Shown piece by piece: positions 10,358-21,290 of a stretch of 64,000 nt of DNA. Numbering within the stretch: the stretch's first letter is position 1; the number at the start of each line of letters is the position of its first letter. The translations under genes and the position numbers were made by a program. Origin of the DNA: Streptomyces sp. NBC_00443 (GTDB lineage Bacteria; Actinomycetota; Actinomycetes; Streptomycetales; Streptomycetaceae); the NCBI RefSeq assembly GCF_036014175.1, contig NZ_CP107917.1, positions 7,874,001-7,938,000 of the forward strand. The letters run 5' to 3'. The notes under the pieces are model-generated. The model had not been told where the DNA came from, did not search any database, and saw only the letters and a program-made list of their open reading frames with translations.

Positions 10358-11020
10358 GTGAGAAGCAGCGGCGACGGTATGGCTGGGGGTGCCCCGGGAC
10401 GCAGTCTCGGGGCGAGCGGCCCGTACCCGCTTCACAGCAGCCCGCTTCAGGGCAGCGCGGCCGATCACGCTCCGCAGCGACCGACGGCCGTGCCGAGCAG
10501 CGGCGGAGGGGCGGCGTCCATGGCGACCGAGCAGATCGGCTATCGGGGTCCGACGGCCTGTGCGGCCGCGGGCATCACATACCGGCAACTGGACTACTGG
10601 GCGCGCACCGGCCTTGTCGAGCCCAGTGTGCGGCCCGCTCACGGGTCGGGGACGCAGCGGCTCTACAGCTTCCGGGACGTCGTCGTCCTGAAGATCGTCA
10701 AGCGGTTCCTGGACACCGGTGTGTCGCTGCAGAACATCCGTACCACCGTCCAGCATCTGCGGGAGCGGGGCTTTCGGGATCTCGAGCGCCTGACGCTGAT
10801 GAGCGACGGTGCGACGGTCTACGAGTGCAGTTCCCCGGACGAGGTGCACGCGCTGCTCCAGGGTGGGCAGGGGGTCTTCGGGATCGCCGTGGGCGTGGTG
10901 TGGCGGGACGTCGAGAGTGCCTTGTCGCAGCTGCATGGGGAGCGGATCGACACCGGGGAGACGCTGGTCGGGCACAACCCGGCGGACGAACTGGCGCGAC
11001 GGCGTAACCGGGCGGTCTGA
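10358..11020 (+). CDS. MerR-family transcriptional regulator
   Basis: A 220-residue MerR-like regulator. A low-complexity N-terminal tail of about 55 residues is followed by the winged helix (GYRGPTACAAAGITYRQLDYW, then ARTGLVEPSVRPAHGSGTQR) and LYSFRDVVVLKIVKRFLDTG. The C-terminal part has no metal or drug-binding signature. The GTG at 10358 is chosen for the GGAGG seven bases upstream; the frame is open further upstream but through the palindromic control region. The position matches mycobacterial Rv1830, just upstream of the glycine decarboxylase region. Function is otherwise unknown; autoregulation through the adjacent palindromes is plausible. Confidence 0.85.
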   Translation: MRSSGDGMAGGAPGRSLGASGPYPLHSSPLQGSAADHAPQRPTAVPSSGGGAASMATEQIGYRGPTACAAAGITYRQLDYWARTGLVEPSVRPAHGSGTQRLYSFRDVVVLKIVKRFLDTGVSLQNIRTTVQHLRERGFRDLERLTLMSDGATVYECSSPDEVHALLQGGQGVFGIAVGVVWRDVESALSQLHGERIDTGETLVGHNPADELARRRNRAV

Positions 11021-11151
11021 GCAGTCTTCGCCGGCGCACCTGTGTAAGGAGTGCGGCGGGCCTGCCGGGTGGGGTCCATCGGTCGGCCAGGGGCCGCGTA
11101 TCGGGCGGTTGCGGCAGGGCATTGTCAGTGGCGTGAGGCAGCATCGGAGAT

Positions 11152-12633
11152 GTGAGGAACGCGCCTACGATCCTGCATCTCGACATGGATGCCTTCTACG
11201 CCTCGGTGGAGCAGGCATCCAAGCCGAGCCTGCGCGGGAAAGCCGTGATCGTGGGCGGGCTCGGGCCTCGGGGAGTCGTCGCCACCGCGTCCTATGAGGC
11301 TCGGGTGTTCGGGGTGCACTCGGCGATGCCCATGGGGCAGGCGCGTCGGCTGGCTCCCAACGCCGCGTATCTCGTGCCGCGCTTCGGGATCTACCGCGAC
11401 GTCAGCGAGCACGTGATGGGCCTGCTGCGGGAGCTGTCGCCGCTGGTGGAGCCGCTGAGCCTGGATGAGGCGTTCGTGGACCTGGAGGCCGGTGGAGCGG
11501 CCTGGGACGAGGAGTCCGCGCGGCTGGTGGGGGTGAAGCTGCGCGCCGACATACGGGCTGTCACCGGGCTCGCGGGGTCAGTGGGCCTGGCCGCGTCCAA
11601 GATGCTGGCGAAGATCGCCTCCGAGGAGGCCAAGCCCGACGGGCTGGTGGTGATCGAGCCGGGGACGGAGCGGGCGTTGCTCGCGCCGATGTCGGTGCGG
11701 ACCTTGCCCGGGGTGGGGCCGGCGACCGGGGACCATCTGCGGCGGGCCGGGATCCACACGGTCGACGAGATCGCCGAGGCGGGTGAGGACGAGCTCGTGC
11801 GGCTGCTGGGCAAGGCCCATGGGCATGCCCTGTACGCCATGGCGCTGGCGCACGACGAGCGGCCCGTGGTGGCGGAGCGGGAGGCCAAGTCGGTGTCCGT
11901 CGAGGACACGTACGACGTGGACATCCACGACCGGGTCCGGGTGGGGCTGGAGGTGCAGCGGCTGGCCGATCGTTGTGTGCGGCGGTTGCGGGGGGCCGGG
12001 TTGTCCGGGCGGACCATCGTGCTGAAGGTGCGGCGGTACGACTTCTCGACCCTGACCCGGTCCGAGACGTTGCGTGGGCCGACGGATGACCCGGGTGTGG
12101 TGCGGGAGGCTGCGCTGCGGCTCCTGGACTCCGTGGACACGACGGGTGGGGTACGGCTGCTGGGGGTCGGGGTCAGTGGGCTGGCCGACTACACGCAGGA
12201 GGATCTGTTCGCGCAGGTGGCGGGGGAGCGGGTCGAGCACGGCGAGGAGGGCGACCGCGAAGAGTCACCCGGGGAGCGGGAGGCTGCGCTGCCTGTCGAG
12301 CGGCGGTGGGTTGCGGGGCACGATGTGCGGCACGTCGAGTACGGGCATGGGTGGGTGCAGGGGAGCGGGCTTGGGCGGGTGACTGTGCGGTTCGAGACGC
12401 CTGAGTCGTCGGCGCCGGGGCGGGTGCGGACGTTCCGGGTGGACGATCCGGGGCTGGAGGCGGCGGAGCCGTTGCCGTTGGTGCGGGAGAGACGTGGGGT
12501 GTCTGCGGGAGATGCGGAAGGTGGGGGGCATGGGGTTGGTGGGGTTTTAGGAGTGGAGGCCGGTCTCCTGGGACGGGAAGGGGAGCGTCGTGGTCGGGGC
12601 GTGGGGAAGGCGCCGCCCGTGGTGCCCGGGTAG
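11152..12633 (+). CDS. dinB: DNA polymerase IV (Y-family, DinB)
   Basis: A 493-residue Y-family translesion polymerase. Catalytic acids are visible as D11 in LDMDAFYASVEQ and D105-E106 in SLDEAFVD. The helix-hairpin-helix thumb (LPGVGPATGDHLRRAGIHTVDEIAE) and the little-finger domain follow. The C-terminal end after about residue 390 is longer than in E. coli DinB and ends in low-complexity, very GC-rich sequence; I see no clear beta-clamp motif by eye. The GTG at 11152 is chosen because the conserved TILHLDMD starts a few residues later. The gene lies alone between the merR gene and the PRC-barrel gene on the other strand. Confidence 0.95.
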   Translation: MRNAPTILHLDMDAFYASVEQASKPSLRGKAVIVGGLGPRGVVATASYEARVFGVHSAMPMGQARRLAPNAAYLVPRFGIYRDVSEHVMGLLRELSPLVEPLSLDEAFVDLEAGGAAWDEESARLVGVKLRADIRAVTGLAGSVGLAASKMLAKIASEEAKPDGLVVIEPGTERALLAPMSVRTLPGVGPATGDHLRRAGIHTVDEIAEAGEDELVRLLGKAHGHALYAMALAHDERPVVAEREAKSVSVEDTYDVDIHDRVRVGLEVQRLADRCVRRLRGAGLSGRTIVLKVRRYDFSTLTRSETLRGPTDDPGVVREAALRLLDSVDTTGGVRLLGVGVSGLADYTQEDLFAQVAGERVEHGEEGDREESPGEREAALPVERRWVAGHDVRHVEYGHGWVQGSGLGRVTVRFETPESSAPGRVRTFRVDDPGLEAAEPLPLVRERRGVSAGDAEGGGHGVGGVLGVEAGLLGREGERRGRGVGKAPPVVPG

Positions 12634-12715
12634 GGCGTGGGCGGGGCGGAACCGGACGCGGGTTGGTTCCCCGGGAGCTCGGCGCTGGGGTCGCCGTCTG
12701 GGGTGGGTCGCTCGC

Positions 12716-12775
12716 CCGCGCTCGCGGGGTGCCGCTGCGCCCACCCGTGCCGCCCCAGCGGCACGACTGCCCGCA
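12716..12775. repeat. intergenic repeat-like hairpin element
   Basis: The gap 12634-12899 between dinB and the PRC-barrel gene holds no gene. TGCCGCTG at 12730-12737 pairs with CAGCGGCA at 12756-12763 around a loop containing CCCACCCGTGCCGCC. From memory, close variants of this GC-rich element recur in Streptomyces intergenic regions. Whether it is repeated in this genome cannot be told from one window. It may serve as a terminator for the two convergent genes. Confidence 0.5.
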
Positions 12776-12899
12776 ACTGGGCCTGCAGCTGGGTGGGGGC
12801 TGCCGGCTCGGGGCGTCTGGGGTGGGTGGCTGCGAGGTGCTGGCGCGTCTGTGTCCTGGGTTTTCGTATCGGCGGTCCTGCTGGGCGACCGGTGTGGCT

Positions 12900-13307
12900 T
12901 CAGGGGTGGTGGTGGGGGGTTTTGGGGCCGTTGTCGTCCGGGGTCTCTGTGGTTGCCAGGTTGCCGAAGTCCCGGTAGGGGGGTGGGGGTGGGGCGGTTA
13001 CATCGAGGCCGTAGTGGTGGTAGAGCTGGAGTTCCTGCTCGGGGGAGAGATGCCGGCCCACGCCGAAGTCGGGGGCGTCCTTGATGAGGGCGCGATCGAA
13101 GGGGACGTGGAGGCTGCCCTCGACCAGATCGCTGGGCTCCAGGGGGACGAAGGCGTCCCGGGAGAACAGGCCGGTGCGTATCGCCGCCCATTCCGGCACT
13201 CCGGTCGCGTCGTCGAGATAGACCTCGTCGATGGTGCCGATCTTGGTGCCGTTGCGGTCGAAGGCCTTGCGGCCGATCAGATTGCGCGGATCGATGTCGG
13301 TCTGCAC
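12900..13307 (-). CDS. PRC-barrel domain protein
   Basis: A 135-residue protein. The N-terminal half is a PRC-barrel (NLIGRKAFDRNGTKIGTIDE, VYLDDATGVPEWAAIRTG, then LFSRDAFVPLEPSDL). The C-terminal part ends in a proline and histidine-rich tail (PPPPPYRDFGN and GPKTPHHHP). PRC-barrel proteins bind RNA or partner proteins; the role here is unknown. The GTG at 13307 has GGAGGG five bases upstream on the minus strand. The frame runs further upstream, but only through the divergent gcvP control region. It is transcribed away from gcvP. Confidence 0.82.
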   Translation of the reverse strand: MQTDIDPRNLIGRKAFDRNGTKIGTIDEVYLDDATGVPEWAAIRTGLFSRDAFVPLEPSDLVEGSLHVPFDRALIKDAPDFGVGRHLSPEQELQLYHHYGLDVTAPPPPPYRDFGNLATTETPDDNGPKTPHHHP

Positions 13308-13389
13308 GGGCCCTCCACTTGGTCGCAACTCATCCGTAAGCACTACGAAAGGGCACATTGGTGAGCGCGGCCACTCGAAGGACCGTGCG

Positions 13390-13417
13390 TTGACCCCGCT
13401 GGTAGGCTGGCTAGCGG
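13390..13417 (+). promoter_or_regulatory. candidate gcvP promoter
   Basis: TTGACC at 13390-13395 and TAGCGG at 13412-13417 are separated by 16 bases. They place transcription start just before the riboswitch, which begins near 13428. The -10 is weak but the geometry fits. Confidence 0.5.
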
Positions 13418-13427
13418 CTGCTGACCC

Positions 13428-13632
13428 CGTGCGGGAGAGTCCTCCGGGAACCATCCGGAGGCGCCGAAGGAGCAAATCCTCCCCGGAATCTCTCAGGCAC
13501 ACGTACCGCACGGACGAGGTCACTCTGGAAAGCAGGGCGGGTGCCGTTGGCCTCCGCTCTCACCGACGGTGAAAACCGGGAGCCTTGTGGTGACCCGGTG
13601 AAGCTCTCAGGTTGAGATGACAGAGGGGGAGG
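13428..13632 (+). promoter_or_regulatory. tandem glycine riboswitch
   Basis: Two glycine aptamers lie in tandem before gcvP. The first runs from GCGGGAGAGT (13431) through GGAGGCGCCGAAGGAGCAA to AATCTCTCAGGCAC (13487-13500). The second starts around GGTCACTCTGGAAAG (13518) and ends with AAGCTCTCAGG (13601-13611) and GACAGAGGGGGAGG. The pairing of GCCGAAGGAGCAA with CTCTCAGGCA is the family hallmark. Glycine binding normally turns expression on, so the cell makes the cleavage enzyme when glycine is abundant. Confidence 0.93.
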
Positions 13633-13694
13633 CCGTCCGGGTACCCGCGCCGTGGTGCCCCTCGAAGGTCGTGTCAGACCAGGAGGCCTCCGCA

Positions 13695-16580
<2,886 letters not shown>

Positions 16581-16598
16581 CGCACCGGCGTAGGTGAT

Positions 16599-16641
16599 CG
16601 AGGGCTCCGCTCCGGCCGTGTTCGGTCGGGCGGAGCCCTCG
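16599..16641. terminator. bidirectional terminator between gcvP and the molbindin gene
   Basis: CGAGGGCTCCGC pairs with GCGGAGCCCTCG around a loop of about 19 bases. It sits between two convergent genes and can serve both. There is no T run, as is common in Streptomyces. Confidence 0.8.
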
Positions 16642-16645
16642 TGCG

Positions 16646-17068
16646 TCACGCGGTCGTCAGTGCCACCTCGGTCGCCTTGACCAGGGCGACGACGGGCATT
16701 CCGGGGGTGAGGGCGAGGTCGTTGGTGGCGTCCCTGGTGATGGCCGCCGTCAGCATGCTGCCGCCCTCCATGGCGATCTTCACCGAGGCCATCGCGCCGC
16801 CTGTGGCGATGCCGGTGACCGTGCCGGGGAGTTGGTTGCGGATGGACAGGCCGCTGATCGGCGCGGTGGAGAGGGAGATCTCCGTCGCTTTCACGAGGGC
16901 GGTCACGTCGGTTCCCTCGGTCAGGCCGAGGTCCTCGACGGCGTCACGGGTGATCGCCGCGGTGAGGTCCTGACCGGTGTCGAGGCGGACTTTGACGGTC
17001 GCCATGACCTCGCCGGGGGTGATGGCGGTGATCGTGCCGGGGAGTTGGTTGCGGATGCTCAGGCTCAT
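16646..17068 (-). CDS. molbindin-type protein with two Mop/TOBE domains
   Basis: A 140-residue protein made of two tandem Mop/TOBE domains (about residues 1-68 and 72-138). Each half has the pattern SIRNQLPGT, then A-x-V-K, then LTAAITRDA, then TALVKAT or VALVKAT. Such stand-alone proteins bind molybdate or tungstate and act as an oxyanion store or buffer. No modABC transporter is in view. It is followed downstream on the same strand by the terminator shared with gcvP. A second Mop protein with a DNA-binding domain lies just upstream at 17175-17579, so the two probably form a molybdate-responsive pair. Confidence 0.88.
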   Translation of the reverse strand: MSLSIRNQLPGTITAITPGEVMATVKVRLDTGQDLTAAITRDAVEDLGLTEGTDVTALVKATEISLSTAPISGLSIRNQLPGTVTGIATGGAMASVKIAMEGGSMLTAAITRDATNDLALTPGMPVVALVKATEVALTTA

Positions 17069-17174
17069 GGAGGGACGCCTCGCAGACGGTGGGAGTGTGA
17101 GGGGAGGGGGAGTAGGTGGGGGTTTGTGTGGTTTTGCGGACTCCGGCCCTACCGTAACGACGTCGCCTGTCCGG

Positions 17175-17579
17175 TTACGTGCGGTCGATATGGACGTTCG
17201 TCGACTTCACGCGGGCGGTGGCCTCCATGCCGACCTCCAGGCCCAGTTCCTCGACCGCCTCGCGGGTCAGCAGGGAGACCAGCCGGTGCGGGCCGGCCTG
17301 GATCTCCACCTGGGCCGCCACGTCGCCGAGTTTGATGGCGGTGACGATGCCGGGGAAGGCATTGCGGGCCGAGGTGTAGGAGGCCTCCTCCTCGTCGCTG
17401 CCGGACCTGGCGAGTTCGACGGAGAACGCGGCGAGGTCCCTGCCGTCGATGAGTCGCCGTCCGGTGTCGTCGCGGTGGGTCGCGACGCGGCCGGCGTCCG
17501 CCCAGCGGCGCGCGGTGTCGGGGCTCACGCCGAGCAGCCGCGCCGCCTGGCCGATCGTGTAGGACTGCATGCCGGTCAC
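17175..17579 (-). CDS. helix-turn-helix plus TOBE protein, probable molybdate-responsive regulator
   Basis: A 134-residue protein. Residues of about 6 to 55 are a MerR/excisionase-type helix-turn-helix (YTIGQAARLLGVSPDTARRW, then ADAGRVATHRDDTGRRLIDG). Residues of about 67 to 134 are a Mop/TOBE domain (ARNAFPGIVTAIKLGDVAAQ, then ARVKSTNVHID). This is analogous in plan to ModE but with a different DNA-binding domain. GTG 17579 and ATG 17570 are possible starts. A perfect inverted repeat at 17628-17645, upstream and shared with the divergent DUF1707 gene, is a likely operator. No canonical ribosome site is visible. Confidence 0.82.
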   Translation of the reverse strand: MTGMQSYTIGQAARLLGVSPDTARRWADAGRVATHRDDTGRRLIDGRDLAAFSVELARSGSDEEEASYTSARNAFPGIVTAIKLGDVAAQVEIQAGPHRLVSLLTREAVEELGLEVGMEATARVKSTNVHIDRT

Positions 17580-17627
17580 GATAGGGGCCGGGCGCGGAAC
17601 TCGAGGCAGGGGGTTGGCCGTTGGGTA

Positions 17628-17645
17628 TAACGCGATATAGCGTTA
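17628..17645. promoter_or_regulatory. inverted repeat operator in a divergent promoter region
   Basis: TAACGC-GATATA-GCGTTA forms perfect six-base arms with a six-base AT-rich spacer. It overlaps -10-like sequences in both directions (TATAAC and TATAGC on plus, TTATAC on minus). It resembles ModE-type sites, which contain CGNTATATA or TAACG elements, but is not identical to them. Confidence 0.6.
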
Positions 17646-17678
17646 GTGGCGTCGGCCGGGTTCGAACGGGGTGTGGGT

Positions 17679-18264
17679 ATGGCGGCTGGGCTGTCGCGCA
17701 CGGGGCTGCGGGCCTCGGACACGGACCGGGACCGTGCGGTGGACGAGCTGAACGCCGCGGCGGGGGGCGGCCGGCTGAGCATGGAGGAGCTGGACGAGCG
17801 GGTGACCGCCGCTCTCTCCGCCCGCACGGTGGGCGAGTTGGCCGAGCTGACGGTGGATCTGCCGGCGGCGCCGGGCGGTGTCGAGGTCAAGGACGTCGTC
17901 CGCATCGAGCAACAGGGCGGTTCGGGCCCTGCGGGGCGGGGCCTGGGTGGTGCCCCGGCAGCTGGAGATCGAGTCGTCCTGGGGTGATGTGACCCTCGAC
18001 TTCACGCAGGCGGTGACATCCGACGCAACGCTGCGGATCGACCTGGACATGCGCGGCGGCACGCTGCGGCTGGTGACGCGGCCCGGTGTGGTGGTGGACA
18101 CCGACTCCCTGGCCGTCGACTACGCCAAGGTCAAAGCGCGTCCTGCCGGTGATGCCGGTGCGCCGGTCGTCCTGCGGGTCGAGATCGCCGGGCGGATGCA
18201 GTACGGCCGGATAGTGGTACGTCCTCCGCGGCGCACGCCGTTCAGAACATCCCCGACGCCCTGA
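17679..18264 (+). pseudogene. DUF1707 (SHOCT-like) membrane-associated protein gene, frameshifted
   Basis: The first frame encodes the DUF1707 domain (LRASDTDRDRAVDELNAA, then GGGRLSMEELDERVTAALSA, then RTVGELAELTVDLP) and runs to EQQGGSGPAG. The rest of the protein (WVVPRQLEIESSWGDVTLDF and the C-terminal beta-rich part) continues in the +1 frame to 18264. One extra base in the G/C-rich stretch around 17924-17940 would explain this, for example GGG for GG in TTCGGGCC. It may be a true pseudogene or a sequencing error. The start is taken as ATG 17679; GTG 17646 is possible. The 3' end overlaps the convergent gene at 18242 by 23 bases. Confidence 0.75.
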
Positions 18265-18739
18265 GCACCGCCTGCGCCGTGGCGTCGTCGATCTGGTGGC
18301 CCAACCGCTCGACCACGTCCGTGCCTTCGAGGAGCGTTCCGCGTTCGAGCGAGCGGCGTACCCCGGTGTCCAACTCGTGCCAGAGCAGCGGGTTGGCGAC
18401 GAGGATCCGTGGGTCCAGATCCAGTCGGCAGCCGTCCGTGTCGCGCAGGGTCAGCAGAGCGGAGACGCGGCCGTGCTGTCGTACGGCGACCAGTGCGTCC
18501 GTACGCACCGACCGTCGTCGTACGAGGCCACGCACCGCCAGCCAGCCAGGGCCCGCGGTCACCCGCTGGGGGAACAGGATCGTGAACAGCAGGGCGGTCA
18601 GGGCCAGCCACAGCAGGGCGCGCGGCGGGGTCAGCGTCTCCCCGTCGAGGTCGACCAGCAGGGTCATGCCGAGGAAGCCCAGGGCGCAGCCCACGGCGAA
18701 CCGGGCGCTGCCACGCCAGTGGCGGTCGCCGGTCGGCAC
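18242..18739 (-). CDS. small membrane protein with PH-like domain
   Basis: A 165-residue protein. Two hydrophobic helices lie near the N-terminus (ARFAVGCALGFLGMTLLV and ALLWLALTALLFTILF). A beta-rich segment resembling bacterial PH domains follows (RVTAGPGWLAVRGLVRRRSV, then RTDALVAVRQHGRVSALLTL). Its role is unknown; such proteins are common in Streptomyces. The GTG start at 18739 has no close ribosome site (AGGAAG is about 14 bases away), so the start is uncertain. Its 3' end overlaps the end of the frameshifted DUF1707 gene. Confidence 0.7.
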   Translation of the reverse strand: MPTGDRHWRGSARFAVGCALGFLGMTLLVDLDGETLTPPRALLWLALTALLFTILFPQRVTAGPGWLAVRGLVRRRSVRTDALVAVRQHGRVSALLTLRDTDGCRLDLDPRILVANPLLWHELDTGVRRSLERGTLLEGTDVVERLGHQIDDATAQAVLRASGMF

Positions 18740-18864
18740 CGGACGAAATCCGCTTCCTGCACAGTGCAGACGGTAGGGGTCCGGGGCGCCGGAAGGACCG
18801 CCGCTGTCGGTGCTCTGACGCCTTACGGTGCAATCTTGACGCGATCCTGATGCCCGCGGCCGTT

Positions 18865-20820
18865 TCAGCCGGTGTGCACCCGGGGCCGTCGGTCACGGTC
18901 GGGCTCCGCCTCGCGCAGCACTTCGCGGGTGACCGGGGCGACCTCGCCCTGGCCGAAGAGGAAGAAGCGCAGGAAGTTGGCGAAGGGGGTGCCCTCGGTC
19001 CACTCGAAGTAGATGTGGGGGATGCAGCCCGTCGTGTCGCGGACGTGAAGGAGCAGCGCGGCCAGGGCGTTGGGGATGGAGGAGGACTCCAGGGTGAGGA
19101 CGCGGTAGCGGTTGTGCAGGACCTCGCCGCGTACGGTCACGCCCGCCTCGAACTCGGACGGGTCGGTGACCGTCACTTCGACGAACACGAAGTCCTCTTG
19201 GACGGGGACGTCGTTGTCGTTGCGGATCTGCTCGATCTTGTCGCGGTACTCGGCCTTGTCCCGCTGGTCGGGTTCGTTGGCGATGAAGCGGATCTTGCGG
19301 CTGGCGATGTCCCGGACGAATCGTTTCGCCATGTCGTCGAGGGTCACGCTGGTGACGCGGAGCTCGAAGGCGCGCGTCAGCCGCGAGAGGAGGGAGATGA
19401 CGATGATGCCGGCGATGAAGCAGGCGCCGATCTTCACACCGTCGGGGCGCTCGATGACGTTCACGACGGTGGTGTACAGGAACACCGCGGAGATGACCGC
19501 GAAGCCGATGGTCCAGTTCCGCTGACCGGCCTTGCGGGCCGCGATGGTCACGGCGATCGCGGCGGAGCTGATCAGTACCAGCACGCCGGTGGCGTAGGCG
19601 CCGCCCTGCGCGTCGACGTCGGCGTCGAAGATCCAGGTGACGAGGAAGGCGACCAGGGTGAAGACGATGACCATCGGGCGCACCGCGCGCGCCCAGTGCG
19701 GGGCCATGCCGTAGCGGGGCAGATAGCGGGGCATCAGGTTGAGCAGCCCGGCCATGGCGGAGGCGCCGGCGAACCAGAGGATGGCGATCGTCGAGACGTC
19801 GTAGACCGTGCCGAAGGCGCCGCCCAGGTACTCGTGGGCGAGGAACGCGAGCGCGCGGCCGTTGGCCTGGCCGCCCGGTTCGAACTCCTTCTCGGGAATC
19901 AGCAGCGTGGTGATGAAGCTCGTCGTGATCAGGAAGCAGCTCATGATCAGGGCGGCGGTGGTGAGCAGCTTCTTCGTGTCCCGGATACGGCCCTTCGGCC
20001 GTGCCTCGGTGTCACCCGGGTCGCCCTTGACGTGCGGCATCACCGCGACGCCGGTCTCGAATCCGGACAGGCCGAGCGCGAGCTTGGGAAAGACGATCAG
20101 GGCCACGCCGATCATGACGAAGACGTTGCCGTGCTCGGCCGTGAGGGCGCTGGACCAGTCGGTGATCACATGCCCCTCGGTGATGACGTGAGAGAGGCCG
20201 GAGACCACGACGACCGCGTTCAGCGCGAGGTAGATGCCGACCAGGACGACGGCGACGCCGATCGCCTCCAGGAAGCCCTTGAGGAACACCGCGCCGAGGA
20301 GGGCCACGAGGATGAGGGTGATCACCAGCTGCTGGTCGTGCAGGGCGCTGTTCAGGTGCGGGTTCTCGACCAGGTGCGTCGAGGCGTCGGCCGCCGACAG
20401 GGTGATGGTGATCAGGAAGTCGGTGGCGGCGAAGCCCAACAGGGTCAGGACGAACAGCTTGCCCTTCCAGAAGGACAGCAGCCGCTCCAGCATCGAGATC
20501 GAGCCCTCGCCGTGCGGGCTCTCCTCGGCCACCCGCCGGTAGACGGGCAGGGCGCCCGCCAGCGTGACGATCACGAGCACGATCGTGGCGATGGGGGAGA
20601 GCAGGCCGGCCGCGAGGGCCGCGATGCCAGGCTGGTAGCCGAGGGTCGAGAAGTAGTCGACGCCGGTGAGACACATGACGCGGTACCAGGGCTGGCCCTT
20701 GTGGGCGGGCTCCGGCTCGGCGTGCGGGCCCTGGGGGCCGTGGCCCTTGCCGATGTCGGAGAGCCCTTGCAGCATCCAGGAGCGCACACGACTGGACGTC
20801 GATTGTTCGGTCGTGGCCAT
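18865..20820 (-). CDS. APC-superfamily permease, possible potassium/amino-acid transporter
   Basis: A 651-residue transporter with about 12 transmembrane segments and a cytoplasmic C-terminal domain of about 150 residues (TLDDMAKRFVRDIASRKIRF, then VFVEVTVTDPSEFEAGV). The N-terminal block WYRVMCLTGVDYFSTLGYQP is typical of the KimA-like branch of the APC superfamily, which includes c-di-AMP-controlled K+ importers. Its place beside kdpFABC supports a potassium role, but the substrate is inferred, not shown. The ATG at 20820 is preceded by CAGGAGCACGCCG, a good ribosome site. No riboswitch was recognised upstream. It is divergent from the broken permease gene at 21291. Confidence 0.82.
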   Translation of the reverse strand: MATTEQSTSSRVRSWMLQGLSDIGKGHGPQGPHAEPEPAHKGQPWYRVMCLTGVDYFSTLGYQPGIAALAAGLLSPIATIVLVIVTLAGALPVYRRVAEESPHGEGSISMLERLLSFWKGKLFVLTLLGFAATDFLITITLSAADASTHLVENPHLNSALHDQQLVITLILVALLGAVFLKGFLEAIGVAVVLVGIYLALNAVVVVSGLSHVITEGHVITDWSSALTAEHGNVFVMIGVALIVFPKLALGLSGFETGVAVMPHVKGDPGDTEARPKGRIRDTKKLLTTAALIMSCFLITTSFITTLLIPEKEFEPGGQANGRALAFLAHEYLGGAFGTVYDVSTIAILWFAGASAMAGLLNLMPRYLPRYGMAPHWARAVRPMVIVFTLVAFLVTWIFDADVDAQGGAYATGVLVLISSAAIAVTIAARKAGQRNWTIGFAVISAVFLYTTVVNVIERPDGVKIGACFIAGIIVISLLSRLTRAFELRVTSVTLDDMAKRFVRDIASRKIRFIANEPDQRDKAEYRDKIEQIRNDNDVPVQEDFVFVEVTVTDPSEFEAGVTVRGEVLHNRYRVLTLESSSIPNALAALLLHVRDTTGCIPHIYFEWTEGTPFANFLRFFLFGQGEVAPVTREVLREAEPDRDRRPRVHTG

Positions 20821-21099
20821 CGGCGTGCTCCTGATGTGCGGTCGGCGCGATTTCGGCCATCACGCGGACGGCGGGATCAGCGTAAGCGGAGAGTGACGCA
20901 TGGGCCCACGGATCGGAGGGCTGTGAGCGTCAAGCTTCCGTTAAGACTGGCCGGGTCGGAGCGTGGCGAGCGGCATTGATAGAGCTCGGGGTCGTATGGG
21001 CGGGGTTGGGCCGCACGGGGGAGGGGCCGGCTGTCTCTCGGCGGTGGACACCGAGAGTCACTGTGCGTGCGCCGGGGCGGGGCGCCTGTTCTCGGCGGG

Positions 21100-21142
21100 C
21101 GCGGGTCGCCTGCGGCCTGTCGCGCAGCTCCCCGCGCCCTTT
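21100..21142. repeat. copy of a GC-rich Streptomyces intergenic repeat
   Basis: The stretch 20821-21290 between the two permease genes holds no gene. It contains GCGGCCTGTCGCGCAG followed by CTCCCCGCGCCCTTT. Read on the minus strand this is the AAAGGGCGCGGGGAGCTGCGCGACAG type element that I know as very frequent between Streptomyces genes. Genome-wide copy number cannot be judged here. Confidence 0.5.
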
Positions 21143-21290
21143 GGACGTCAAAGTGCCGTCAAGGACGGCCGGTTCGGCGCGAAGAACGCGCAAGGAGTGG
21201 CAAGGAACGGCGGGATCCGGACAGAACCTTGGTGCCTCGCGCGCGGGTTTACGCGCGCGTCTGTTCGTTCCGTACGAAGGAGCCCGCACC

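Noticed and set aside
18850..20979. Plus-strand open frame of 709 codons over the APC permease
   Set aside because: Low-complexity acidic translation typical of the reverse frame of a membrane-protein gene; the minus strand encodes a good permease.
18865..21290. c-di-AMP (ydaO) riboswitch before the APC permease
   Set aside because: I looked upstream of 20820 for the conserved core and saw only the ribosome site and GC-rich sequence.
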